From: Microbacterium sp. H83
GTDB lineage: Bacteria; Actinomycetota; Actinomycetes; Actinomycetales; Microbacteriaceae
Direction: 5' to 3'
Length of the DNA: 64,000 bases
NCBI RefSeq assembly: GCF_001650405.1
Contig: NZ_LWCU01000045.1
Span: forward strand, 1-64,000
Shown: positions 28,577 to 37,846 of the stretch, piece by piece
How positions within the stretch are numbered: the stretch's first letter is position 1
How the letters are laid out: each line of letters starts with the position of its first letter
Translations under genes and position numbers: made by a program
Notes under the pieces: model-generated
The model's database searches: none
What the model was told of the DNA's origin: nothing
What the model saw: the letters and a program-made list of their open reading frames with translations, nothing else

Positions 28577-28915
28577 TCAGGAGGATTCCCGCGCCTGGAC
28601 GTGCGCGACGGTGAGCAGAAGCCGCTCCGCCCGCACGCCCGCGTCGGCCAGCACCCGCTCGACGGCGAGACGCACCTCGCCGAGCACGACCTGCGCCGGA
28701 CGGGAGTCGTCGACGCCGACCGAGGCCTCGACGATCACCGACCCGTCGACCTCGGTCACGGCGACCACGGGGGCGGAGTCGGGGCGGATGCCGAGCGCTG
28801 TCGCGCCGGCATCCACCAGGTTCCCGACGAGCGAGCCGGGCCGGTACACCGCCCGCACCCCGCTCGTCCCGAGGACGACGTCCTCCACGCGCCGCGCGAG
28901 ATCCGCATCCGTCAT
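28577..28915 (-). CDS. Short Asp23/Gls24-like protein
   Basis: 112 residues. VEVVLG-like strands ([18 protein letters not shown], then VVAVTEVDGSVIVEASVGVD) and the terminal RLLLTVAHVQ repeat the beta-alpha-beta pattern of the Asp23 envelope-stress family without its N-terminal part. The ATG overlaps the upstream stop as ATGA. As the last gene of the sigma-factor operon it is probably co-regulated with the cluster at 30467-32622. Exact role unknown. Confidence 0.75.
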   Translation of the reverse strand: MTDADLARRVEDVVLGTSGVRAVYRPGSLVGNLVDAGATALGIRPDSAPVVAVTEVDGSVIVEASVGVDDSRPAQVVLGEVRLAVERVLADAGVRAERLLLTVAHVQARESS

Positions 28916-29535
28916 CGTTCCCTCTCCGTCCATGTCTCGATCCGCTGGATGTCGCGCACGGTGATGTCGATCGCCGCGACGGACAGGTCGGTGTGCCGCC
29001 CGACGCGCGCGGCGACCTCCGCCCGCAGTCGGTCGACGGCAGCGGGGATCGCCGTCCCGTACAGCGCGCTGACCTCGAGCGTGATCGTGATCGGCGCACC
29101 GACGACATCGGCGTCGCCGTCGAGCACGCAGCGTCCGACGAGCAGTCCGGCCACGGCGTTCTCGGCCGACCTGACGAGCCCGCGCACCGCTCCCTCCGTG
29201 ATCGCGAGGTCGGCTCCCGGAGCCTGCTCGGCGAAGGGGATCCGCCGCCCCGCCCGCGCGTCCAGGGCGATGCCGCCGAGGATGCGGTCGACCCAGCTCT
29301 CGTCGACCTCCGGCATGGCTGCGGCATCCGCGTCGATGAGCTGACCGCTCAGCCCCCTCAGCCGCTCCAGCGCGTCGAGGGCCAGCTGACATCCTGCGGA
29401 CGCCTCGATCGAGGGGTCGACGGGCTGCCGACCGGCCTCCAGGTAGTCCGTGAGCTCGTCGAGCGTGTGGCCGTCGAGGTCGTCGGGCTCGAGCCCGAGC
29501 CGTCGCACCTCGTGCTGCTCCTGTTCCTCGGTCAT
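28912..29535 (-). CDS. Asp23/Gls24-like protein coupled to a sigma factor
   Basis: 207 residues. The C-terminal 110 residues (VSALYGTAIPAAVDRLRAEV, then DLSVAAIDITVRDIQ) are Asp23/Gls24-like. The N-terminal 70 residues (LDELTDYLEAGRQPVDPSIE, then CQLALDALERLR) are a separate helical segment resembling the start of ECF anti-sigma factors. The ATG at 29535 overlaps the sigma-factor stop as ATGA, the arrangement usual for sigma/anti-sigma pairs. I infer a regulatory role towards the sigma factor, but this is unproven. A GTG at 29541 is an alternative start. Confidence 0.8.
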   Translation of the reverse strand: MTEEQEQHEVRRLGLEPDDLDGHTLDELTDYLEAGRQPVDPSIEASAGCQLALDALERLRGLSGQLIDADAAAMPEVDESWVDRILGGIALDARAGRRIPFAEQAPGADLAITEGAVRGLVRSAENAVAGLLVGRCVLDGDADVVGAPITITLEVSALYGTAIPAAVDRLRAEVAARVGRHTDLSVAAIDITVRDIQRIETWTERER

Positions 29536-30098
29536 CGCCACGCCTCCATCCGCACGATCATGTATTTCCTCGCCCGCGCGAGCAGACCGCGGGCGGTCGA
29601 GACCGAGATCCCGAGCTCATCGGCGATCTCGTCATAGGAATAGCCGCCCATCTCCCGCAGCACCCAGCATTCGCGCTGCGCGGCGGGGAGCTCCTGCAGC
29701 GCTGCCCCGAGCGCTTCGATGCCGGCACGGGCCTCCGCCACACGCTCCGGAGAGGAGCGCGGCGGGGCCGGCTCGTCGACGTCGTCGATGTCGACCGAGG
29801 GACGCAGCGCACGTATCCGGTCGACCGCCTTCCTGCTGACGATGCGCATGAGCCAGCTCTTGACCTTCGACGGATCGTCGAGCTCGGCGAAGCGCTGCCA
29901 GGCCGTCACGAAGGTCTCCTGCACGATGTCGTCGACCTCGGCCGAGGCGTTCAGCATCCGCTGGGTGTACGCGCGCATCATCGGCGTGTACCTCCGCACC
30001 AATACCGCGAAGGCGGCGACGTCGCCGTCCATCGCGCGGCCGGCCACGATGCGGTCATCGGCATGCTCGAGAGCGCTGCGGAAGCGATCCCCTGCCAT
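29532..30098 (-). CDS. ECF-type RNA polymerase sigma factor
   Basis: 188 residues. Region 2 contains DIVQETFVTAWQRFAELDDP, with VKSWLMRIVSRKAVDRIR after it. Region 4 contains LPAAQRECWVLREMGGYSYD and EIADELGISVSTARGLLARA, the -35-binding helix-turn-helix. A strong ribosome site (GAGGAGG) precedes the ATG. There is no transmembrane anti-sigma gene next to it; the coupled downstream gene is Asp23-like instead. The likely regulon includes this envelope cluster. Confidence 0.93.
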   Translation of the reverse strand: MAGDRFRSALEHADDRIVAGRAMDGDVAAFAVLVRRYTPMMRAYTQRMLNASAEVDDIVQETFVTAWQRFAELDDPSKVKSWLMRIVSRKAVDRIRALRPSVDIDDVDEPAPPRSSPERVAEARAGIEALGAALQELPAAQRECWVLREMGGYSYDEIADELGISVSTARGLLARARKYMIVRMEAWR

Positions 30099-30242
30099 CT
30101 GGCCTCCTCTTCGTCATCCATCGGTGGGTTCGGAGCCGAGCCGTCATCGGATCGGCGCCCCCCGCCGATCTCGCGCTCGGACGCCGGACCCGCACCGGGG
30201 TGCGCGGAGGGAGGGAGCGACCGCGCCCCCTCCCCCCGCAGC

Positions 30243-30416
30243 TCACTTCTTGAAGGCATCCTTGACGTTCTCGGCGGCGTCACGGACGTCGCCCTTCGCC
30301 TTCTCGGCCTTGCCCTCGGCGACCAGCTCGTCGTTCCCGGTGACCTTTCCGACGGTCTCCTTGGCGGTTCCGGCGATCTTCTCGGCCGCGGCCTTGATCT
30401 TGTCCTCAGCACTCAT
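30243..30416 (-). CDS. CsbD family stress protein
   Basis: 57 residues, highly charged and helical: MSAEDKIKAAAEKIAGTAKE, then GNDELVAEGKAEKAKGDVRD. CsbD proteins are small general-stress proteins, sigma-B-dependent in Bacillus, of unknown activity. A clear ribosome site (AAGGAG, 7 nt) supports the start at 30416; the frame extends upstream but without family similarity. It lies between the DUF6286 gene and the sigma-factor gene on the same strand. Confidence 0.93.
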   Translation of the reverse strand: MSAEDKIKAAAEKIAGTAKETVGKVTGNDELVAEGKAEKAKGDVRDAAENVKDAFKK

Positions 30417-30466
30417 GGGTGTCTCCTTTCTTCGGTCGCCCCCGGCTCTCGGGAGCGAGGTCTTCG

Positions 30467-31084
30467 TCAACTCACCCGCGTGCGCGGGCGGAACGCATCG
30501 CGCCAGCTGCGATCGGACAGGTGCAGCACCACCGGCGTCCGCGCATCGAGCAGGCCGTCCCACACGTCCACCGCCTGCTCCGCCGCGGCGACGACGGCAT
30601 CGAGCCGTGCGGTGGGCTGCACGCGCACCGAGAGCTCGAGCGCCCGTCGGCCCCTGATCATCCAGGCCGAGACCTGCGCCGACACGACATCAGGCCGAGC
30701 GCGGAGCGGCGCGCCGAGAACCGCATCGGCGACGCTCCGATCGACCGCGATGCGGCCGTCGGCACCGTCGGCGCTCCACACGTCGGCCGTGCGGCCTCCA
30801 CCGCGGGTCGAGAGGAAGACGATCAGCAGCACGAGCACCACGACGACGACCGCCGCCGCGATGACCGCTGCGACCGGCACGACGCCGATGCCGGCGACAT
30901 CGATCGTGGGCCGCGTCGCGATGCTCCAGACGTCCGTCATCGCGCGGGACAGTCCCGAGATCCAGTCGGCGCGGATGCCGTTCTGCACGGCGCCGATCAC
31001 GAAGAGCGCCGCACCCGCGACGACCAGCACGACGGCGGCGATGAAGAGGACGATCCTGTTCGCGAAGCGATTCGTGGCGTTCAT
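30467..31084 (-). CDS. AmaP-like DUF6286 membrane protein 2
   Basis: 205 residues. Two transmembrane helices (IVLFIAAVVLVVAGAALFVI near residue 20, VPVAAVIAAAVVVVVLVLLI near 75) form an N-terminal hairpin like that of AmaP, the membrane anchor of Asp23. The cytoplasmic C-terminal half (AWMIRGRRALELSVRVQPTA) has Asp23-like strand-helix spacing. ATG 31084 overlaps the upstream gene's stop. It probably helps tether Asp23 proteins to the membrane. Confidence 0.8.
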   Translation of the reverse strand: MNATNRFANRIVLFIAAVVLVVAGAALFVIGAVQNGIRADWISGLSRAMTDVWSIATRPTIDVAGIGVVPVAAVIAAAVVVVVLVLLIVFLSTRGGGRTADVWSADGADGRIAVDRSVADAVLGAPLRARPDVVSAQVSAWMIRGRRALELSVRVQPTARLDAVVAAAEQAVDVWDGLLDARTPVVLHLSDRSWRDAFRPRTRVS

Positions 31085-31647
31085 GCGATGACCCCCTCCG
31101 AGGCGATGATGACGCGCGAGCGGGCGTCGAGCCCGATGCGCGAGAGCGTGTCGTCGGAGGCGGATGCGACCGCTCCCTGATCGACGGCGGTACCGCTGAT
31201 CGGTGTCACGCGGATCGTCGCGCCTCTGCGGGCGAGCGTGACGGCGATGTGCCGCCGGGCGATGCCGAGACGCCGCGCCACGGCATCCGCGATCGCGTCG
31301 GCCACGACGCCGTCGTCCACGAGCAGAGCCAGCCGGTCTCCCGTGCGCGCTCGCCGTGCCCGGCGCCCCGGCGACACGGCGAGGACGAGGAGGACCACGG
31401 CCACGAGCACCAGCAGGCCGCCGAGCACCATCGCCGCGGTGCCCGGCTGGAGCGACGCGAGCGCGGATTCCGTCGTCGCCGTCAGGCGATCGCGGAAGTC
31501 GGGATCGACCAGCCACCAGATCGCGGCGACGACCACGCCGAGGAGCAGGACCGAGAAGAGCGCGGCGACGACCGCAGCGGCGGGCGTCCGCGACGCATGC
31601 ACCCCCCGGCGCAGCGCGCGGCGGTACAGCACCTGTTCGTCGGTCAT
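31081..31647 (-). CDS. AmaP-like DUF6286 membrane protein 1
   Basis: 188 residues. Two transmembrane helices (VVAALFSVLLLGVVVAAIWW near 30, AAMVLGGLLVLVAVVLLVLA near 80) precede a soluble domain with RRHIAVTLARRGATIRVTPI. The N-terminus MTDEQVLYRRALRRGVH is cytoplasmic. It is clearly paralogous in layout to the next gene but diverged. It overlaps its neighbours by 4 nt on both sides, so all are made together. Confidence 0.78.
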   Translation of the reverse strand: MTDEQVLYRRALRRGVHASRTPAAAVVAALFSVLLLGVVVAAIWWLVDPDFRDRLTATTESALASLQPGTAAMVLGGLLVLVAVVLLVLAVSPGRRARRARTGDRLALLVDDGVVADAIADAVARRLGIARRHIAVTLARRGATIRVTPISGTAVDQGAVASASDDTLSRIGLDARSRVIIASEGVIA

Positions 31648-31991
31648 CGCACTCGCCTCTCCGTCACTGTCCGCACCCCGGCGTATCGGATGTCCACCGC
31701 ATCCACAGCGCGCCCGGAGAGATCGCGCATCCCCTCGACCAGCCGTCGCCGCAACTCCTCGCCGTCCTCGCGGACGGAGACGTCTCGCCCCGGAGTGAGC
31801 GCGAGGGGAACGGTCACCGAGACCCGCAGCCTGCCGCGCTCGTCGGCGAGCGCCACCGAGACGTCGTCGACGGGGACCCGCGCGGCATCGCGGGCGATGC
31901 CGGTGGCCATGTGCTGCAGAGCCTTCGCGCTGAGGGTCGTCGTCCCCACGACGACCCTCAGCTCCGGCTCTGCCACGAGCTGGTCCGTCAT
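31644..31991 (-). CDS. Asp23/Gls24-like protein, short
   Basis: 115 residues. Asp23-like strands are seen in ELRVVVGTTTLSAKALQHMA, then GRLRVSVTVPLAL and the C-terminal VDAVDIRYAGVRTVTERRV. Like the other short member at 28577 it lacks the usual N-terminal flexible region. ATGA overlaps join it to both neighbours. It may form mixed assemblies with the full-length Asp23. Confidence 0.72.
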   Translation of the reverse strand: MTDQLVAEPELRVVVGTTTLSAKALQHMATGIARDAARVPVDDVSVALADERGRLRVSVTVPLALTPGRDVSVREDGEELRRRLVEGMRDLSGRAVDAVDIRYAGVRTVTERRVR

Positions 31992-32179
31992 GATGACGAA
32001 CGCCGCCCGCGGAACACGTCCGCGAGGGCGCGGACGTCGAGCCGGCCATCGATGATCCGGCCGACGGCCACTCCGACGAGCATCGCCAGGGCGACGAGCA
32101 CGAACGCCCAGAAGCCGAAGGCGATCCAGGTGAGGGCCAGCACGGCGGCGACCGCCGCCCCGATCATCGAGCCGTTCAC
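31988..32179 (-). CDS. Small DUF2273-like membrane protein
   Basis: 63 residues with two hydrophobic helices (GAAVAAVLALTWIAFGFWAF, then VLVALAMLVGVAVGRIID) and a basic tail. DUF2273-type small membrane proteins sit beside Asp23 and AmaP in Firmicutes, matching this context. The start is GTG 32179, which overlaps the Asp23 stop as GTGA. Confidence 0.75.
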   Translation of the reverse strand: MNGSMIGAAVAAVLALTWIAFGFWAFVLVALAMLVGVAVGRIIDGRLDVRALADVFRGRRSSS

Positions 32180-32622
32180 AGGACTCGAGCCTCCTGCTGC
32201 TCGTCCTCGTCGTCATCCGACGGGATGTGCACGTCGTTGACCGTCACGTTGACCTCGGCGACCTCCATGCCGACGAGCTCGACCATCGCACGCGCGATGG
32301 CGGCACGGACCTCGTCCGCGACCTTCTGCAGCGAGACGGGGTACTCCGCGACGATGGTCGCGTCGACGGCGACCTGCGTCTCGCCGACCTCGACGCTGAT
32401 GCCCTGGGAGAGATCGGTCGTGTTGAGGGCGTCCCTGATCGCGCCGACCATGCGCGCCGCTCCGCCGCCGAGCGCGTAGACGCCGGGGACCTCGCGTGCG
32501 GCGATGCCCGCGATCTTCGCGACGACGCCGTCGCCGATCGTCGTCTTCCCCACCGTCGTCGCGCCGGTCGACGCCGTGACGACCTGAGCCTTGGGCTGGG
32601 TGCCACCAGTCACGTTTGCCAT
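32176..32622 (-). CDS. Asp23/Gls24 family envelope stress response protein
   Basis: 148 residues, full-length family member and first gene of the cluster. IGDGVVAKIAGIAAREVPGV is the family's helix, followed by SVEVGETQVAVDATIVAEYP and VEVAEVNVTV-type strands (MEVAEVNVTVNDVHIP). Asp23 polymers coat the inner membrane face in staphylococci and respond to envelope stress. A strong ribosome site (GAAGGAG) supports ATG 32622. An acidic tail (DDDEDEQQEARVL) ends the protein. Confidence 0.9.
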   Translation of the reverse strand: MANVTGGTQPKAQVVTASTGATTVGKTTIGDGVVAKIAGIAAREVPGVYALGGGAARMVGAIRDALNTTDLSQGISVEVGETQVAVDATIVAEYPVSLQKVADEVRAAIARAMVELVGMEVAEVNVTVNDVHIPSDDDEDEQQEARVL

Positions 32623-32750
32623 CTTGAGCTCCTTCATCCGAGTGTCCGCATCCGTCCGGGACACGGGCCGCAGTGCCGCGACACTCCTAAGACGGATCCC
32701 GGAGGGGAATCGTCACAGATCCGTCCGAGATTCCTCTGACCGGGCCTCTC

Positions 32751-32802
32751 AGTGCACTCCTAGGTAGAGAGTGCAGAATTGCACACTATGACCGACAGTG
32801 CA
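32751..32802. promoter_or_regulatory. Putative TetR operator region with AGTGCA half-sites
   Basis: AGTGCACT (32751-32758), the inverted repeat GTGCA-gaat-TGCAC (32771-32784) and AGTGCA (32797-32802) surround the start of the TetR gene. The central palindrome covers the likely -10 (CAGAAT, 32774-32779), so autorepression fits. Confidence 0.6.
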
Positions 32803-33399
32803 GATTCTCTGCGGGAGAAGCGCAAGCGCGAGACGACCCGGGCGTTGACCGAGACCGCGCGTCGCCTGACCACCGACCGCGGTTTCGCGGGCTTCACCGT
32901 CGAGGAGCTCTGCGCCGAGGTCGGGGTCTCCCGGCGCACGTTCTTCAACTACTTCGAGAGCAAGGAGAACGCGGTCTTCGGCTTCGCCGCGATCGACTCC
33001 CGCCAGGAGGCGCTGGAGGCGGAGTTCGCCGCCAGGGACGGCGCGCTGCTCGACGACTTCATCGACCTCACGATCGCGCGCTTCGAGCTCTTCAACCCGC
33101 TCGACGACGCGCCCGCGCTGTTCGCGATCATCGAGCAGGAACCGCGATTGCTCAAGGCGGCCTTCGCGCAGCTCGCAGAGAACGAACGCCGGGACATGGC
33201 GCTGATCGTGCAGCGCACCGGCGAGAGCGCGGATGCCGAGCTCCGCGCCGAGGTCATGGTCCACACCGTCGGCGCGCTGGTGCGCCTGAGCATGGACCAG
33301 CTGCTGCACCACCACTCGACCATCCCCTTCGCCGACCTCGTCAGCCGACGGCTCGACGTCGCCCGCTCCGTGTACGCACCATCACAGAAAGCCGACTGA
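32788..33399 (+). CDS. TetR family transcriptional repressor
   Basis: 203 residues. The N-terminal helix-turn-helix is TVEELCAEVGVSRRTFFNYF followed by ESKENAVFGF, a textbook TetR DNA-binding domain. The C-terminal ligand domain is unlike any I can name. ATG 32788 is the start; TTG 32779 is in frame but less likely. It ends directly against the ATG of the DHA2 efflux gene (TGAATG), so the two are an operon and the repressor probably senses a pump substrate. Confidence 0.93.
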   Translation: MTDSADSLREKRKRETTRALTETARRLTTDRGFAGFTVEELCAEVGVSRRTFFNYFESKENAVFGFAAIDSRQEALEAEFAARDGALLDDFIDLTIARFELFNPLDDAPALFAIIEQEPRLLKAAFAQLAENERRDMALIVQRTGESADAELRAEVMVHTVGALVRLSMDQLLHHHSTIPFADLVSRRLDVARSVYAPSQKAD

Positions 33400-35046
<1,647 letters not shown>

Positions 35047-35062
35047 CGTCTGCTCACGAAGG

Positions 35063-35097
35063 AAGGGCCCGCTCCTCAGTCCGAGGAGCGGGCCCTT
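35063..35097. terminator. Bidirectional terminator after the DHA2 gene
   Basis: A perfect 15-bp stem (35063-35077 with 35083-35097) with a 5-nt loop, between the DHA2 gene and the convergent 57-residue gene. Confidence 0.85.
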
Positions 35098-35113
35098 CTG
35101 TCATCCGGAGACG

Positions 35114-35287
35114 TCAGGGGAGGTCGGCGACGTCGACCTCGTCGTCGTCACCGTCCGTGGCCTTCTGACCCTCACCCGGGGTGGCCGGGTCGATCTCCGG
35201 CTCGGAGTCGTTGGTCACGAAGTCGGCGTCGACGCCCGTGGCGTCGACCTCGGCTCCGTCGCTCGGTGGCTGCTGCGGATCTGACAT
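35114..35287 (-). CDS. Small acidic protein of unknown function
   Basis: 57 residues, beginning MSDPQQPPSDGAEVDATGVD and ending DGDDDEVDVADLP. It holds 18 Asp/Glu and a single Lys, so the net charge is about -17; it is probably disordered. A good ribosome site (GGAG, 5 nt before ATG) and the conserved third-position G+C bias support translation. It lies between a terminator and tRNA-Met. Not recognised. Possible roles are metal or cation binding or a protein decoy, all speculative. Confidence 0.65.
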   Translation of the reverse strand: MSDPQQPPSDGAEVDATGVDADFVTNDSEPEIDPATPGEGQKATDGDDDEVDVADLP

Positions 35288-35398
35288 GTTCGCTCCGATC
35301 GTCGATGGACAGGACGATCAGTCTCGCGGCCGCCGCCGCCGTCGGGCATCCCCTTGACAGGAACCCCTGCCGCGGCACGCGCAGCCCCGGATACGACA

Positions 35399-35422
35399 AA
35401 ACCCCCGGAATCCCGGGGGTTT
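35399..35422 (-). terminator. Terminator after tRNA-Met
   Basis: A 10-bp stem AAACCCCCGG/CCGGGGGTTT with a 4-nt loop, followed on the minus strand by T residues, 8 nt after the tRNA. Confidence 0.8.
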
Positions 35423-35429
35423 CATTATG

Positions 35430-35503
35430 TAGCAGGAGCGGGGCTTGAACCCGCGACCTCACGATTATGAGTCGTGCGCTCTGACCAGCTGAGCTACCCT
35501 GCC
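35430..35503 (-). tRNA. tRNA-Met (CAT), elongator
   Basis: The minus strand folds into a cloverleaf: acceptor GGCAGGG/TCCTGCT with G-U ends, D-arm, anticodon stem CGACT/AATCG-type around CTCATAA, and T-arm GCGGG-TTCAAGC-CCCGC. The anticodon is CAT. Position 1-72 is a G-U pair rather than the C-A mismatch of initiator tRNA, so it is elongator Met; a lysidine tRNA-Ile is less likely. CCA is not encoded. Confidence 0.92.
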
Positions 35504-35537
35504 GCAACGCATCCGCATCGCAGATGCGAACACCGTG

Positions 35538-35609
35538 AGCCCCGAGTCAGGATTGAACTGACGACCCCTTCCTTACCATGGAAGTGCTCTGCCACTGAGC
35601 TATCGGGGC
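35538..35609 (-). tRNA. tRNA-Thr (GGT)
   Basis: Acceptor GCCCCGA pairs perfectly with TCGGGGC. The anticodon stem CTTCC/GGAAG encloses ATGGTAA, anticodon GGT. The T-arm TCAG-TTCAATC-CTGA follows. CCA is not encoded. It lies 34 nt upstream of tRNA-Met on the same strand; the two are probably co-transcribed. Confidence 0.95.
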
Positions 35610-35677
35610 GCGCTGCCCCTCGCGGGGCAACCACACGAGAATACCATCTCCATGGCGTCCTCATGAAATCGAGCCGA

Positions 35678-36919
35678 TCAGTACGAGTACCGACCTGCGT
35701 TCTCGCGGAGCCACGGCAGCGGGTCGATCTTGCTGCCGTTGATGATGAGCTCGAGATGCAGGTGAGCTCCGTACGAGCGGCCGGTGTTGCCGGTGCGGCC
35801 GATGATGTCGCCGACCTTGACGGTGTCGCCGGTCTTGACCTGGAGCGAGCCGTACTGCATGTGCGAGTAGTGGCTGGTGACGACCTGTCCGTCGATGACA
35901 TGGTCGATGTACACGGTGACGCCGTACGCGCCGCCCTGCTCGGTCGCGATGCGCACCGTGCCGTCGGCGATCGCCTGGATCGGAGCGCCCTCGCCGGGCA
36001 CGAAGTCGGTGCCCTCGTGCAGGCGCCCCCAGCGCATCCCGTATCCGGAGCTCATGTTCACGCCGACCTTGAAGGGCCACTGGATCGCAGCCTCGGGGTC
36101 GTTCGTGAAGATCTCGTCGGAGTAGTTGATGCCCTCTTCGGAGGCGACCTGGATCATCGACACGGTCGAGAAGCTGTCGGAGCGGGCGAGCGATTCGTTC
36201 TGCACGTCGGAGGACGTGACGAACGCCTGGATCTCGTCGTCATCATCGGAGGCGCCAGAGCCGGATGCGGCGACCAGCGACGACGATGACAGCGCCTGTC
36301 CGCCCTGGACGGCCGCGACGGCCTCGGCGGGCAGCGTCATGCCGACTGCGAGCAGGCCGGCGAGGCTCATCACACCGACGGTCGCGCCGACCGCGAGGAA
36401 CCTGCGCACCGGCGGGCGACGACGCCCGACGTGCTGCGTGGCTTCCGCCGGGACGGCGCTCGGAGCGGCGTCGGCCTCGGGAGCCTGCGCGCTCTCGGCC
36501 TCGGGCGCCGCCGTGCGGAAGGCCCGCGCGGCGGATTCGAAGGCGTCGACCCGGGGCTCGTCGGCCGGCGCGTCAGCGGCAGGCGCGTCCGCGGCAGGCG
36601 CGTCCGTCTGGACGGTCGACTCGGAGACGATCGACGGCTCGGCGGCCGTCTCGACGGCGGCGCCGTCTTCAGCCGGCACGACGGCCTGGTGATCGGATGC
36701 GGCGGATGCGGCGGCGACGGCCGAGGCCGCGACGAAGATCTCTGCGGTGCTCAGTCGCTGGCGCGCGGCGCGGCGGGAGAGCGGGGCTTCGGAGACCTCG
36801 CGAGCGTCGTCGACGACGACATCCGCTGCTTCTGCCGCGATGGCCTGGACAGGCTCGGTGCGGGGGCGGCTGGAGCGGCGTGTGGGCGCAGCAGCAGCCG
36901 GGGAATTCTCGAAGGGCAA
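35678..36919 (-). CDS. M23 family (LytM) metallopeptidase
   Basis: 413 residues from TTG 36919 (TTG 36946 is equally open). A 170-residue Ala/Pro/Asp-rich cytoplasmic region precedes a single membrane anchor (FLAVGATVGVMSLAGLLAVG). The C-terminal LytM domain has RLHEGTDFVPGEG and AHLHLELIING, the His-x3-Asp and His-x-His zinc ligands. It would cleave peptidoglycan cross-bridges or activate another hydrolase outside the membrane. The last gene before the tRNA-Thr on this strand. Confidence 0.9.
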   Translation of the reverse strand: MPFENSPAAAAPTRRSSRPRTEPVQAIAAEAADVVVDDAREVSEAPLSRRAARQRLSTAEIFVAASAVAAASAASDHQAVVPAEDGAAVETAAEPSIVSESTVQTDAPAADAPAADAPADEPRVDAFESAARAFRTAAPEAESAQAPEADAAPSAVPAEATQHVGRRRPPVRRFLAVGATVGVMSLAGLLAVGMTLPAEAVAAVQGGQALSSSSLVAASGSGASDDDDEIQAFVTSSDVQNESLARSDSFSTVSMIQVASEEGINYSDEIFTNDPEAAIQWPFKVGVNMSSGYGMRWGRLHEGTDFVPGEGAPIQAIADGTVRIATEQGGAYGVTVYIDHVIDGQVVTSHYSHMQYGSLQVKTGDTVKVGDIIGRTGNTGRSYGAHLHLELIINGSKIDPLPWLRENAGRYSY

Positions 36920-37040
36920 AACAGATTCTCTCGGGTTAAACGTCAAGCTCGGGGGCGCTTACAGCAGTCATCGTTCGGGCCGATGAAAGTAACGATCGGA
37001 TAAACCCTAGCCTGCTCAGCCTGGGAATGCCATGAGCGGA

Positions 37041-37829
37041 TCAGGGACTCGCCGTGAGCAGCGCGAGAAGTCGCCCGTGAACCTCGGTTCCTGCGGCGAT
37101 GAGCATGGGTCTCAGCGACTCGGTGTCGACGAGACTCACCGCTCCCCCGGCCTCCGACACCAGCAGCGACCCCGCCGCGAAGTCCCAGGGCTTGAGGCCA
37201 CGCTCGAAGTAGCCGTCGAGTCTGCCCGCCGCGACGTAGGCGAGATCGAGCGAGGCCGCGCCCGCTCGGCGCAGGTCACGAGCGATCGTCATGACGGTGC
37301 GCACCGTCGTCAGATCCCCGTCGTGCGTGGCCGGGTCATAGCCGAATCCGGTCGCCAGCAGAGCCCCTGCCGGAGTCTCGTCCGTGACCGCGAGGCGCTG
37401 ATCTCCGAGCCACGCGCCGCCCCCGCGCACGGCGCGGAACAGCTCGTCGGTGGCCGGGGCGTACACGGCCCCCGCGAGCGCCTCCCATTCGCCGGGTGCC
37501 GCGACGCCGCGGACCGCAGCGATGCTGACCGCGTAGGACGGGATGCCGTACGCGTAGTTGACGGTGCCGTCGATCGGGTCGACGACCCAGGTGATGCCCG
37601 TCTCGCCGGGCTCCGGGTCGGTCTCCTCGCCCAGGAATCCGTCGCCCGGCCGCTCTTCGCGGAGCCGGGTGCGGATGAGCGCTTCGACCTCGCGGTCGGC
37701 GTCGGTCACGATGTCGGCCACCGACGACTTCGTCGCCGCCAGTCGCACGCCCTCGGCGCGTCGTGTGCGCGCCAGCGCTCCCGCCTCGCGCGCGATCCGC
37801 GCCGCGAGCTCTCCGAGTGCAGTCTCCAC
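37041..37829 (-). CDS. Inositol monophosphatase family protein
   Basis: 262 residues. The metal-binding motifs are complete: GFLGEETD, then WVVDPIDGTVNYAYGIPSYA, and KPWDFAAGSLLVSEAGG near the C-terminus. Family members hydrolyse inositol phosphates, histidinol phosphate, PAP or sugar phosphates; this sequence does not settle which. GTG 37829 is chosen because GGGGAGGT sits 7 nt upstream; GTG 37850 overlaps the previous gene's stop but lacks a ribosome site. Confidence 0.92.
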   Translation of the reverse strand: METALGELAARIAREAGALARTRRAEGVRLAATKSSVADIVTDADREVEALIRTRLREERPGDGFLGEETDPEPGETGITWVVDPIDGTVNYAYGIPSYAVSIAAVRGVAAPGEWEALAGAVYAPATDELFRAVRGGGAWLGDQRLAVTDETPAGALLATGFGYDPATHDGDLTTVRTVMTIARDLRRAGAASLDLAYVAAGRLDGYFERGLKPWDFAAGSLLVSEAGGAVSLVDTESLRPMLIAAGTEVHGRLLALLTASP

Positions 37830-37846
37830 GGTCGCTACCTCCCCGA

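Noticed and set aside
35430-35503. Initiator tRNA or tRNA-Ile(CAU)
   Set aside because: The first base pair is G-U, not the initiator mismatch, and the arms match actinobacterial elongator tRNA-Met better than tRNA-Ile.
36920-37020. c-di-AMP (ydaO) riboswitch before the M23 peptidase gene
   Set aside because: Such riboswitches accompany cell-wall hydrolase genes in Actinobacteria, but I could not find the conserved core in this 100-bp leader.
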